Assembly (NCBI GenBank): GCA_900088475.1
Contig: FLMG01001848.1
Span: 1 to 19,220, forward strand
Source: Hyphochytrium catenoides
Lineage: Eukaryota; Sar; Hyphochytriomycetes; Hyphochytriales; Hyphochytriaceae
Length of the DNA stretch: 19,220 bases
Direction: 5' to 3'
Made by a program: the position numbers and the translations under genes. Positions 1 to 9,826 of the stretch are shown here, piece by piece. The number at the start of each line of letters is the position of its first letter. Within the stretch, counting starts at the first letter, position 1. The notes beneath the pieces are model-generated. The model searched no databases and had not been told where the DNA came from. It saw only the letters and a program-made list of their open reading frames with translations.

Positions 1-360
1 CATCTTCGTTTTCTCCGTACTGGGTAAACGCGGGAATATAGTTAGGGAAGGCGAAGTGTCCTGCCTGGGAGCACCGTTAGACTGGGAGTGGCGGGCCTAT
101 TCGTCCTGGATTAGCTAGAACTGAAGGCTGCTTTTCAGTCTTGAGCCTGTCTCACACATCTGCCAGTCGGTTCTCATACTCTGATGGTGAAGTATTCACT
201 AGAGGTTGGACGAACGACGAGGAGAAAGTATGTAGCACACAGAAGACTTGGGTTCCAGCAACTTTCTTTATGATGAACCCTTACCTCCTCTATTAGCCTA
301 AACACTAGATAGCCTGCTATGTGGTCGCTTTTGCCGAGCCCAGGCGCCACCTTCAATAGA
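1..360. other. Unassigned leading stretch
   Basis: Mixed-composition DNA without a convincing open frame, RNA gene or repeat array. The only notable sequence is an ACTAGATAGC..GCTATGT string near 304, which recurs in similar form near 605 inside the degenerate repeat field, so the repeat field may begin at about 300. Confidence 0.4.
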
Positions 361-3050
361 AACCTTAGGGTGCCGTATTCTACATGCCAACTTATTTAGG
401 TGCCGTGCTTTGGAGTCTGTAGGTCAGGGTAGGTATGATTCTTAGGTGTCATCCATACTAGACGCCAACATTAATAGGTTGCTTTCTCCCCTACACTAAG
501 CAGAATAACCACGTGGGTGTCACGTACCCACCACCCTTTCATGGCCCTGCGGCAGCGAGGCCTAGGTGCCAGCCTAGGTGTCGGTTCGCCTTGGTCCTAA
601 GCCAAACTAGATAGCAAGCTATGTACGAGCCTAGATGCATGCAGTCCAGGTACTCACGCTGGCGACAGCTTCCGTGCCAGCCTTAGGTCCGAACCTAGGT
701 CTCAGTCTAGGTAGTACCAGTTCGTATACGAGCCTTTTAAGGTGCCAATATAAGTCAGGCTACCTGCTAGCATATGTATCTCCCTACGTAACCACCACCC
801 CTCCTTGAACTAGTAGTGGGTGCCCGCGTACGTGCCAGCCTCCAAACGCCAAGTGCCATCATCAAACGCCACCACCTCACTGCGTGTCATGACAACCTTG
901 CCTTTGCTACGATAGGTGACCGTTCTTTTGTCAGCCTAGGGTTCTTGTGAAGATGATGCCAGCGTACGTGCCAGCCTCCAACCGCCAGGTGCCATCATCT
1001 AACGCCACCGTATTGCGTGTCATGACAACTTTGCCTTGTTGCTAGGATAGGTGACCGCTTATTTGTGAGCTTAGGTTTCTTGTGAGGTGCCAGCAAACGT
1101 GCGAGCCTCCAAATAAACGCCAGATGCCATCATCGAACCCCACCTTATTGCGTGTCATGACAACTTTGCCTTGTTGCTAGGATAATAGGTGACCGCTTAT
1201 TTGTCAGCTTAGGTTTCTTGTGAAGGTGCAAGCGAACGTGCCGGCCTCCAAACGCCAGATGCCATCGTTGAACGCCACCGTATTGCGTGTCATGACAACT
1301 TTGCCTTGTTGCTAGGATAGTTGACCGCTTATTTGACAGCCTAGGTTTCAGCCCAGATATCAGCGCAGATGCCAATCAAAGGGGTCAGCCAACGTACCAG
1401 CGTTATCGCCAGCTTTGATGACAGCCAAATTGAATTGGCAGTCTAGAATGCCAGCGTTGGTGCTCGCCCTGGTGCCAGTCTTGATGCAAACTCTAAGTAC
1501 CGTTCTTAGTGTCAGCCAGGCACTTGTCTTGATGCAACCCTTAGCTGCCTACAATACCTTGTGCGCTTTAATACTCATCTGTGGTCTCCCTTTAGAGTAA
1601 TCTAAATCTTGAATGCCCACCTACTTTTCAGGTTAGGCGACAGCTCTAAAATCCGCCTGCTGGGTCCCACCTTGAGGTGTTAAAATTGGTGCTAGCCTGG
1701 GCCCCCACCTAGCTGGCAAGATATGCATTGGGCTACGTACGTGCCCAGGTTTTAGCTTGAGTGATGGCCTCCTTAGGACTAGCCCAGAGGCAGCAGTACA
1801 TAGGTCAGTATATTCTGGCAGCTTTGGCGGTGAAGCCAAAGGCCTAAGTCTATCCTAACGTATGGATCTAGATGCAGCCTTCGCTGCCAGCCTACAAGCG
1901 CGCATTGATGTTGTCATTGACTCCTGCTTTGGTGCCAACCTAATATGCCAGGTTAACTGCCAAAAGTTGTGCCACCTTATAACTTAACAGGCTCCTGGGG
2001 ACCACCTATGCTTGCTGGTACCCTCAGCCCAGCCTAGTTGCCAGGCCAATACCAGTCTAGGTGCCAATCTATTAGGTACCAGCCAGCAAAAGCTCCCCCC
2101 ATGACACGAGCCTCTTAACTTATAGCCTGCCTTGGTTCCAGCATTGGCCAAAGCCTAGATTCCCATTTAGGGTATCAGCCCTACCACCCAGCCTGGAAGA
2201 TCCAGCCTCGGTTGTTAGAGTCGGAGGTTCGTCGTAATCACAAGACAATAAAGGAAAATCGTCACCCGCCGAATGCTAAGGAACTATTCTGGGTGCGTAT
2301 GAGGATGGAGCTTCCTAAGAAGCTCACTAGGCTTGGTTTAGCACAAGATCCTTAGCGCATTAAAGTCCTGCAGCATGACCACCTTGGTACCAGTGTTACC
2401 CCGTGCCAACCTACCTGCCACACCTATTATGACCAGCTTTATTCAGTTGTTAGTGGCGTATGTGCCATCGAGGCATTACATGTTAGCGCTGGTGCTGATC
2501 TAGGTGTGTGCAAAGTGCCAGGCGGGCTTAGAGCCCGCCTTAGGTATCGGTTTAGGTACCGCCTTGATGTAGTCGTTGATGCAGGCTTCGAAGCCCACCT
2601 CTTGATTCTAGCCTACTTGTCATCCTAGGTCTAGTCGGCGTAGATCCCAGCAAAGTGTGCTACCAGATTAATGGCTATTCTGGCTGCTCTGCCTACTAGA
2701 TGTCAGCCTAGATCAGTAGCAGCCCATTTATTGCGGTAGCTAGGTCCAAGGCTTAGGACTAGCCTAGTGGTAGCTACCACCACTGCCGTTTGACCATAAG
2801 ATTTAAGCAGCGCCAGCCTGGCTGTCACATAGCTTGCAGCTTCAACCTATCTAGCTGCCGGCGTATCTGCCAAAACGAGTCCATCTTTAGGCCAGTCTAC
2901 TACTTCTTACGTACCCACATTGATGATTGACACACACTAACCTTGGCCCGGGACCAGCCTAGAGGTCCGCTGAGGTGTCGGCACTAATTGCCGCATACAG
3001 ACGCCAGCTAAGATTGCTAACCCTAACACTGACCGGCCTGTAGCAGGCTA
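361..3050. repeat. Degenerate short-unit repeat field (CCTAGGTGCCAG-like)
   Basis: This 2.7-kb stretch is dominated by variants of a roughly 12-base motif, CCTAGGTGCCAG, including GCCTAGGTGTC, AGTCTAGGTGCCAA, TTGATGCCAGC and CCAGCCTAGGT. Clear examples lie near 558-580, 690-712, 1910-1960, 2030-2085 and 2540-2630. Spacing is irregular and the units are heavily mutated, as in an old satellite or minisatellite that is no longer homogenised. Longer echoes also occur: ACTAGATAGC...GCTATGT near 304 and 605, and CCACCACCC near 526 and 792, which hints at a larger unit. No coding region is supported. The call rests on recurrence seen by eye; unit length and copy number need a tandem-repeat program. 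Confidence 0.65.
826..1366. repeat. Four tandem copies of a ~135-bp unit
   Basis: Units begin at CGTGCCAGCCTCCA-like sequences at about 831, 967, 1098 and 1237, giving periods of about 136, 131 and 139. Each contains, in order, a CGCCA.rTGCCATC segment, AACGCCACC, the block GCGTGTCATGACAAC, TTGCCTTGTTGCTA, GGATAGGTGACCG and a TTGTCAGCYTAGG tail. Units 2-4 resemble each other more than unit 1. Small indels separate copies (for example extra TAA near 1112 and extra ATA near 1186). The unit carries the same CAGCCTAGG motif as the surrounding field, so it is probably a locally amplified piece of it. The minus-strand open frame across it (1145-1375) is just the translated repeat. Confidence 0.9.
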
Positions 3051-3263
3051 GAGGTTATTTAGTCACTGCGTGCAGGACAAAAATGCGATTCAGATGTTAT
3101 AGTGATTCTTTTCAGCTGTTGTACCTTTCTGTTGCTTGCCTGGTTGACTGATGATGATGGTCCTTTACTGCCCTTTCTTCACCTCCATTTTCTCGTATTG
3201 TGATTCCATCTTCTTCTTCCAGCAGTTCGTTTTATGCCTACCTCTTCTTTTTTGTCCTTTTAT

Positions 3264-3345
3264 CTTGAAGAAGTAGAAGAAGAAGAAGAAGGAGGACCAG
3301 GGGGAGAAGAAGGAGAAGAAGAGGAAGAAGCAACTGAAGACGAGG
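3264..3345. repeat. GAA/GGA purine microsatellite
   Basis: An imperfect GAA/GAG trinucleotide run on the + strand, interrupted by GGACCAGGGGGAG, close to the abrupt change from the mixed-composition field to purine-rich DNA. It translates as a glutamate-rich peptide on + and a leucine/serine-rich peptide on -. Neither is likely to be a real protein because the reading is dictated by the trinucleotide repeat. Confidence 0.85.
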
Positions 3346-3529
3346 CGAGATACTTTTTTGAGAAGATCTACATAAGCGGCAATAATTACAAATGCCGTCC
3401 GCCACATACAGGGTGATTTTCGAAACAGATGACTTAGATAACAGTCTATGAAGAGGGAGACAGACATACACTCAACCGAGATGATAGGCAGACGCTAGGT
3501 ACGTAGCTGGAACACCAAAAATTGTGGTC

Positions 3530-5400
3530 CAGAGTAGCTGCACGAAGAGGCAAGAGGAAGAACCTTAGACAAGACCATCACAAGAAGTAGCTCATTAAGA
3601 AAGAGAAATGACATATTTGGGGGCAGCGAGAGAAAGAATACTGCGAGAGAAAGAAGATCGGCTAGCTATGGAAGGCTCCCAAGAAAGAAAGCAAAGGATA
3701 TCAAAGAAATGGGAGTGAAAGAGGGAAAACAGTGAAAGTAAATAAGGTACCATCATCGCAACACGTAGGAAGTGAGTGCTAGGAGGAAATAAAACCGGGA
3801 GGAAAGAAAAGCATGCGTGGAAAGCAGATGCTAAAAACTAGTTGGGATAATGCTTTTTTTTTTCACTTATTAATGCTGATGCCTTAAGCTGGGGGAGAAA
3901 GACCCCAATCCGAAGAGATTTAATGAGTACGGCCAGGTATGACCGTAAAAAGCTTAAAACTAGAAGAGGAAGAAGAACTCAGGATAAGTCAGGCCGGGAA
4001 AACGAAGATTTGTTCACAAAAATAACTAGAACAAAAGGGAGGTAACCAAGAGGGCAAAAAAAAGATGAATACAGCAGCGGGCTCCCAGCCGGTATAATGG
4101 AAAGAATAGAGTAAGAGCTAGCGAGACAACAACCCTAAGTGAGAGATCCATGGAAGAGGTATAGAAATGGGAATACACCCAGAAGAGCAAGAAGAAGTAA
4201 GACAAATGGGTGTACGGCTTTCTCAGAGTAGGGTCAGAGTGTTACAGATTACGCGTTAGCCCCCGAAGCGATAGTCCGATCAAGAGATAGACCAACTATA
4301 AGACCGACTGTAATAAACAATGTGAGTCCATTGAAGGAGGCGAACTACAGAGGGACAGAGACACCTTGAGAGAGAGAGAGAAAGAGACAACTTCAGAGAG
4401 AGAAAGAGACATCTTGGAAAAGAGAGACATCTCATGAGAGCTGGTGAGGCGAAAAGGCGATGTTCGAGATAACACCCAGGAAACAGTAAAAGAGACAATG
4501 AAGAGTAGAGGACTGTAAGGCCCAGAAAGGAGGAGACAGCAGCAACATAAGGGAGACAGCAGGAAGGAATGGACGTCAGGAAGAGGGAAGAGACATGGTG
4601 AAAGTGATGGCAGCTTATTCAACCCAAATGTAGGGAAGACGTCACATCGAGGGTGAAGAAAGAAACAGAAGAACTTTGTTTCTTCTCTCTTTCATACTTA
4701 TTTATGTACCTTTCAATCTCTGCGATCCTGCCGGAATCCGTCGCCGTCTGTCGGTCTTGACCACGACTTATATGTTTCGATTTTGACCATTGTGGTGGAG
4801 CCCATTGTTTGTTCTTTAAAAGGAACAGCAGCGCTCCTCTATTTTGGGTCTCGAAATCTGCGCTCCTTTTCTCTATCTTCACTCTACCTGAATCAGAAGT
4901 TCAAGGTGAACAGTCCGCTTGTGGCATGATCTCCGGTTCTTGGCACTATGATGTCACCCTACCAAAGAACGGGACAGAGGTATTTTTCAGCGTAAGATGT
5001 GTTCAACGCTATTTTGAGAGTGATATTGGGAGGAACGCAGCGAGAGGGAAAGGAGAGGGGTAGGGGCATGGCTGAGGAGGAAAAGATTTGGAGAGTTGAG
5101 TGAGAACGGGAGCGAGAGTGCAAGGAAGAGGAAAGGAAGGAGAGAGACAGCGAGAAGGGGAACGTGAGAGAGACTATGAATGAATGAAAGGAAGAGAGAA
5201 AGAGATGAGTATTGAAGAGAACCGAATGATGGAGGGAGTGGAGAGAAAGCAAACGCTTCTGATCAGAATGAACAGGAAGAGGAGATAAAGAATAGAGAAA
5301 CTAACAGAGAGAGGAGATACAGGATAGAGAAGGTAACAGGGAGAGGAGAGAAAGAAGAGAGAAAGTAACAGGAAGAGGAGAAGAGGGAGAGAGGAGAGAC
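3530..5400 (+). repeat. Long dispersed purine-rich repeat, copy C (most diverged)
   Basis: This stretch lines up in the same order with copies A (8906-11312) and B (15875-18089). Shared landmarks in order: the ATGAGTACGGCCAG segment (3923 here; about 9638 in A, 16559 in B); GCTCCCAG..CCGGTATAA (4081-4097; about 9801-9824 in A, 16731-16753 in B); GCGTTAGCCCCCGAAGCGATAG (4253; ~9999 in A, ~16923 in B); a TCTCATGAGA palindrome (4430-4439); a pyrimidine-rich stretch 4675-4900 with CCGTCTGTCGGTCTTGACC; TGGCATGATCTC near 4922; and CTATTTTGAGAGTGATATTG (5009-5028). The 5' end is not clear: the TGTCGTCCG start shared by A and B is not found here. The 3' end fades in GAGAGA sequence near 5400. No conserved coding frame is seen. 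Confidence 0.75.
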
Positions 5401-5663
5401 AAGCAGGCAGCATTTATCAGTTCTATCGCGCTTAATTTACCGTGTCCTGGCTTAACGATATGACCTATCAGTCCTCGCCTGCCCTGCTTAGGGTTAGTCT
5501 CCTTGGACCGTGCGGGAGGGTGCAGCATTCTCCACCGTGAGAGGTTATCAGGTAAATTATTCCCTGATGGAAGGGCCTCCTCTCGTTCGTTGTAGCTGCC
5601 AGAGCTGTAAGGGCCCCAATTGATGCACGACTTCAGGACGGCTAGCCAAATTAGGGTCCTCAC
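5301..5663 (-). CDS. Open frame, unrecognised (weakly supported)
   Basis: A minus-strand open frame of about 120 codons, opened by a GTG at 5663 rather than an ATG. Its first ~88 residues (5663-5400) come from the only stretch in this part of the window that is not GA-rich, with ordinary amino acid composition (for example LPDNLSRWRMLHPPARSKE and a following GHIVKPGHGKLSAIELINAA). The last ~32 residues are a leucine/serine-rich translation of the GA repeat at the end of copy C and should be discounted. I recognise no family, no catalytic motif and no signal peptide. It could be a fragment of an exon or of a transposable element, or chance. The frame is given because it is the least repeat-like piece between copies C and A. 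Confidence 0.2.
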   Translation of the reverse strand: MRTLIWLAVLKSCINWGPYSSGSYNEREEALPSGNNLPDNLSRWRMLHPPARSKETNPKQGRRGLIGHIVKPGHGKLSAIELINAACLSLLSPSSPLPVTFSLLSLLSLLPSLSCISSLC

Positions 5664-6632
5664 AACTATGCCCTTTTTCCTATTTCTTCAAATGTAGGTG
5701 TCTCTCTCATCCTCACCATATCTCTCAGGCTTCCCCTTGCTTATTGCCGTATCTCTCACGGCTCATCGTGCGTTGAGAGAGACAGAGGGAGGCTGCCAAA
5801 AAATCCAATGATAGACACCATAAGAGTGAGTGAGTAGGGGGCTAGCTATGGAATATACAGCCGGTATGGAGAAATCACATGTAGGTGAGAAGGAGACTGA
5901 ACATTGAAAAATAAGACTGGAAGATACGGTTGTCACTTCAAATTCAGAGAGCATGTGCTAAACCTGCTTACCCTCGGGAAAAAGAAGCAACGATTAAGGG
6001 AAAAGGGGTGGATAAGTCTCAGAGACAGAAAGGCAAGTGCTAGAGGGGGGGGGGGGGCAATTGGATAGAAGGTGTGAGAAGACACGTGAGCTTAAGAACC
6101 TGCGTGTTAAAGTGATTTCCGATTGGTAAACAGACAACGATCTGGAGTTTTCTCATGCTAATTCAGATATGGTTGAACCTCACAGAGCATCTTCGGGAGT
6201 GCAGACAGGCAGAAGCTGGGAGTTGTCAGAAAGTAAGGAAGGAGAGGTGAAGTCAGCTATCGCACCAAAGAGTGATGGTCGGGAATAGAGCGATGTTCTG
6301 GCGTAGGGAACAGTGGAGGGACAGTATGGATAATCAGTAGATAATGCATTGCACGTGAAGATGTAGGGATTGCCGGTAAGAGTAGCAGGAGACGAAGAGA
6401 TGGAGAGAGAGCAAGAGAGAGCAACAGAGAGAGAGCAACAGAGAGCAAGAGAGCGAGAGAGAGAGAGAAGGAGAGCAAGAGGAAGAGAGAAAAAAGAGAA
6501 GCGAGGGGAGAGATATAGAGAGAAGGAAAGAGTCTTACGCTACACTAGAGAAGTCAGGAGATAGGAACACAGGCAGGCAGTGACTTTCTGTCAGGGTTCA
6601 GCTATATCTTGATACTCTAAACAAGCTCACTC
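5664..6632. repeat. Purine-rich intergenic DNA with GA microsatellites and a G13 run
   Basis: No gene is supported. The + strand is purine-biased, with an imperfect GAGAGA/GCAAGAGA array at about 6398-6480 continuing as AAGAGGAAGAGAG to about 6535, and an uninterrupted run of 13 G at 6045-6057. Leucine- and arginine-rich open frames here are direct readings of these repeats. Confidence 0.6.
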
Positions 6633-7043
6633 ATGCAAGGAGACCGCTCGCTAGACTTACCGGATACATATGAAGCTGCATGGAGGCTCTTATGACTGCC
6701 GCCAGCTCCATTTTTTCTTTTAGCAGATTCGAAAGCGGTATCTATCGGCAGAAATCCGGAGCGGGAAGCTTATAGGGCTTCAGATATTAGTCTACAGAGC
6801 TGATCAGCCGTACTGAATCGGTTAATGCCGGGACTATCTCAGGAGAGACAGCATCATTTGTCTAGTATAAAGGCCGCGCACCACTGCCTGCCGAGCATGG
6901 CAATAGCGGATAAGAGGCAGGACTGCCCAAACGGGCGGTTTCCAAGTAACCTCACTGGAGGCCTCACTACCCATACAGCCATAAAGGTGATTTTGATGTG
7001 CGACAACAAGGGCATGATGGAACGGGGAGCATCATGGAGCTGA
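6633..7043 (+). pseudogene. Frame interrupted by two TGA codons, unrecognised
   Basis: One + frame runs from ATG 6633 to a stop at 7041-7043 and is broken only by TGA at 6693-6695 and TGA at 6801-6803. The translated segments have normal composition, unlike the GA-derived frames around them. The last 72 codons start at ATG 6825 and include ITHTAIKV-like and ILMCDNKGMMERG text near the end. The CDNKG string resembles the 'DN' catalytic neighbourhood of retroelement RNase H domains, but I cannot find the other required acidic motifs, so no family is assigned. It may be a decayed element or gene fragment, or chance in a locally unbiased stretch. Confidence 0.25.
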
Positions 7044-7870
7044 GTCGTACGACCAACAGCTGAAAAGCAGCCCACAAGCAAGAGATGAGGAAGTTAGCCT
7101 ATGTATGCCTAGCTAATAATGCAGCAAGACTCTAGGGAGTTAGTCACGGATGGTGAGCCCAAAGAAGGGAGGAGAATAGGGAGGTGACAATTCAGAAGAA
7201 GAGCATGGAGTCGGTAACGTGAGCAGCTGGAAGATATAAAGAGATCACCTAAGCAGGAGTGAACCATCCCGAACAGTGAAGGACCGATACGCAAGAGATA
7301 GGAATCCATATAACGAGGCCTAAGCTTCTATCAATGAGGTCATTACATCTGGGACCTCGCCTGCTCTAAGAGAACATTCTAAAGAATCAAGAAGCAGAGT
7401 CAACACAGAGAGGAGTTTCATCAGCATAACATACAGGTGATTGGATTGAATGCGGTAAAGTGGAATGCCATCCGAAAGAAGAGGACGGAGAAAGCCATCA
7501 GCTGAAGGCAGTACCGAGCGGAGGTCACAGAAGAGCTAAAAGAGACGAGTTACAGGGCGATAAGCTATGAAGTGAGCGACAGCGAGGTAAACAAAAGACA
7601 GATGGAAGAGAAAGAGACAATAATGCAGCGACAGCACCCAGCAACAGAAGGATGTTTCTTCTTTGGCCTTCATCTTCTCTTTCTCGGTTTTCTCTGCCTG
7701 TTCCCAATCTTCACTCTTTCTATGATGTCCTAACCCTGAGCCTCCAGTGTGGCTCACCCTGTCTAAACCCCTCAAAATTGCCTCGCCCTGCTCCCTCTGT
7801 CTCCACCATCATTTAGCTCTAAGTTGTGTTTGGTGTGTTTGGCAATGCAGTCCAGTCTCTTTGAACTTGG
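7044..7870. other. Unassigned, mostly purine-rich DNA
   Basis: No coding region or RNA gene recognised. The + strand remains AG-rich to about 7650, then becomes CT-rich (7665-7810), so composition flips at about 7655. Overlapping minus-strand frames at 7525-7775 show no family signature. Confidence 0.4.
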
Positions 7871-8344
7871 TCAGTGAATGTTGCATACGTCAAATATCTC
7901 GAGGAACATAAATCGACGGTAGTTATTTGACATGACTTCAAGATAATTAACAATATTCTTTTCGTAAAAAACTCCATTGTAGGGAAAACTGCCAGACTGC
8001 CAGCACATCGAGAAGGCTTGATTGAGAATTTGGCAATCCATTGTTGGCTTATTCTTTACTGACTCTTCTGAACCCTCTGCATGTGGCCGAACGTTTTTAC
8101 TGGGTCTTCTCATCGTCGCTGCTGTCGTGGCAGCTGCTGCCCGACTCTTTCTGGCAGCAGCTGCCACCGACTCCTGCTTCTCGTCGACTCCTGTTTTCTT
8201 CTCTTGAGACTCTTCAAGAGCTGTTGAACCTCCTCCTCTATCCAAAAAGATCGCACAGGATGATAATGGAGTCAACAAGACGTTGCTACTACTACCACCA
8301 TTCTTCTTGATAATACTACTAAATGAGAGCTCGAGGAAACCCAA
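7871..8344 (-). CDS. Hypothetical open frame with Ala-rich segment
   Basis: An uninterrupted minus-strand frame of 157 codons in the least repetitive stretch of the window. The first codon is TTG, not ATG; the first internal ATG would give a protein of about 80 residues from near 8112. The N-terminal half is low complexity (an AAAARKSRAAAATTAAT run at about 8105-8165, encoded partly by a perfect inverted repeat). The C-terminal ~55 residues look like ordinary protein (DCQILNQAFSMCWQSGSFP, then an aromatic-rich tail). No domain, signal peptide or transmembrane segment is recognised. Overlapping + frames also lack stops here, so openness alone is weak evidence. It could be an exon of an intron-containing gene. 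Confidence 0.3.
   Translation of the reverse strand: MGFLELSFSSIIKKNGGSSSNVLLTPLSSCAIFLDRGGGSTALEESQEKKTGVDEKQESVAAAARKSRAAAATTAATMRRPSKNVRPHAEGSEESVKNKPTMDCQILNQAFSMCWQSGSFPYNGVFYEKNIVNYLEVMSNNYRRFMFLEIFDVCNIH
8127..8167. repeat. Perfect 15-bp inverted repeat, 11-bp spacer
   Basis: Left arm GTGGCAGCTGCTGCC at 8127-8141; right arm GGCAGCAGCTGCCAC at 8153-8167 is its exact reverse complement; the spacer is CGACTCTTTCT. Transcribed from either strand it would fold into a strong GC-rich hairpin. It lies within the Ala-rich part of the 7871-8344 minus-strand frame. Confidence 0.9.
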
Positions 8345-8905
8345 CTGATACCACCACCAATCCTCCTACTACTAGTAGGTGATCGATGACCTCTTCTTCT
8401 TCTCATCTTCTTGCGCCACCTGTGTTAATAGAAGTATGCTCCAAAAAAAGAAGGTTTCAGAATGTGAATTATTATCATCAGGCTATGGCTGCTGCTGCCA
8501 CGATGATGAATGGTTGCTTGTCATAATACTATTCTTCACTTATTGTTCGTCTCATCATTGCTAAAACCTCCTAGCTAGACGTTCAAAAAGTGCTGAAGAC
8601 TGCATGCCTGCTGCCCCCAACTCACCCCTTTCCCTTATCAGGTAGAGCAAGACACAAAGCTGATTCGTTAACATATAGTCATTCATCCGTCCGAGCCAGC
8701 GCCAAAGCTCTCCTACTTCCCTGTTGTACCCGGCTGACCACATAGGTGGTTGTCCCTTTGGGCTAAGTACAGACGACAATGAGGAGGAGCTGTCTTCTTC
8801 TTCAAGGTAACGTAATGGCGGATGCAAATAGGCGGTACCCTTCAACCTGGCGATATGTAGGACCCAAGACACGAAGAATCCCCAAGGACAAGGGCCTCCA
8901 AGGTA
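8345..8905. other. Unassigned stretch before repeat copy A
   Basis: TCTTCTTC and TACTAC short runs at 8361-8411, including the 10-base palindrome CTACTAGTAG (8369-8378). A minus-strand frame at 8561-8872 (103 codons) has normal composition (for example GELWRWLGRMNDYMLTNQL) but no recognisable domain. It may be a fragment of an unrecognised gene or chance. Confidence 0.35.
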
Positions 8906-8989
8906 TGTCGTCCGTCGGGTCGGAAGGAGTATGTAGTTTATCGCTTATTTCTTCATCAGGTAGTGACTTAGGGCAAATTTATTACTTAT

Positions 8990-9033
8990 CCGCCTGGGTC
9001 AAGAGCGTCCTTCCGCATGATCCAGCGAGGCGG
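8990..9033. other. Conserved imperfect hairpin near 5' end of copy A
   Basis: CCGCCTGGGTC (8990-9000) pairs with GATCCAGCGAGGCGG (9019-9033) with a small bulge and one or two mismatches. The equivalent arms are kept in copy B at 15959-15969 and 15988-16001, about 85 bases from each copy's start. Confidence 0.5.
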
Positions 9034-9816
9034 CAAGGGAAGTGATGAAATGGCAGAGCTCGTTAGACCGCTTCTTTACTGTAGCGGAACTAGCCGAATG
9101 ACGCTAGTGATTATTATGAGTCGAGCAGAGCTCCATAAACTACTGGTCCTTGAGTACTATAAAGCCTAAGTACGTAAAGCTATGAAGTTGATATGGGAGA
9201 AATCAGAGAGTCTCTCTCTTTGAAAGTGTAACAGAGAACAGCTCAGAGAGTGTAAGAAAACGTCGAATAGTCACCAGAAGGAATCCATCGTCTCAGACAA
9301 GAGGATTGGCAATAAGTTCGTGGTCAGAAGGAAGGGAAGAAGAAGTAAGTCGGAAAGAGAAAAAGTTCATGGAAATAAGAGCAAATCTCTAGAGGAAACA
9401 CCGCCTGAAGAAAGTAGGGCAAGGAATCAACGAGAAGAGTATGCCATGCCATAGAAACCTCCCAAAAAAGGGCTCTCAATAGAAAGCTCCCAGGCTAGCA
9501 ATATTGTCAAGCGCCAGTTTAATCCCCAGCTAGAGGCTTAGCTTTGTGCTTTTGTCACGATATGCGTGTGAGCAGAAGGAAAATTATTGATGCCTAAAGC
9601 GACGGGGAAAGGAGGGACAACAGCTGAAGAGATGATAATGAGCACGGCCAGCCAGGACCGCAAAAAAGTTATAACCAAGAAGAAGAAGGGGAATTGAGTC
9701 CAGGTCTGGGAAAGCTACGAAAAACGAGAACAATGGTGAGCCATTATCTACGACAACAAGTGCGGGTAGCGAAGACGGCGAAATGAAGGATATGGGAGCG
9801 GGCTCCCAGAAGCCGG

Positions 9817-9826
9817 AATATAAGGA
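9817..9826 (+). promoter_or_regulatory. TATA-like sequence in copy A
   Basis: AATATAAGGA follows a GGAGCGGGCTCCCAGAAGCCGG lead-in. At the same place copy B has TATATAAGG (16746-16754) and copy C has TATAATGG. A core promoter reading is possible from the motif and its position in all copies, but nothing downstream looks translated and AT-rich motifs stand out by chance in GA-rich DNA. Confidence 0.2.

Noticed and set aside
826-1366. Regularly spaced repeats considered as a CRISPR array
   Set aside because: The units are ~135-bp head-to-tail tandem copies without unique spacers, no cas genes are near, and the context is eukaryotic.
3234-3416. Glutamate-rich + frame of 60 codons
   Set aside because: It is a GAA/GAG microsatellite reading; the opposite strand gives equally open Leu/Ser-rich frames.
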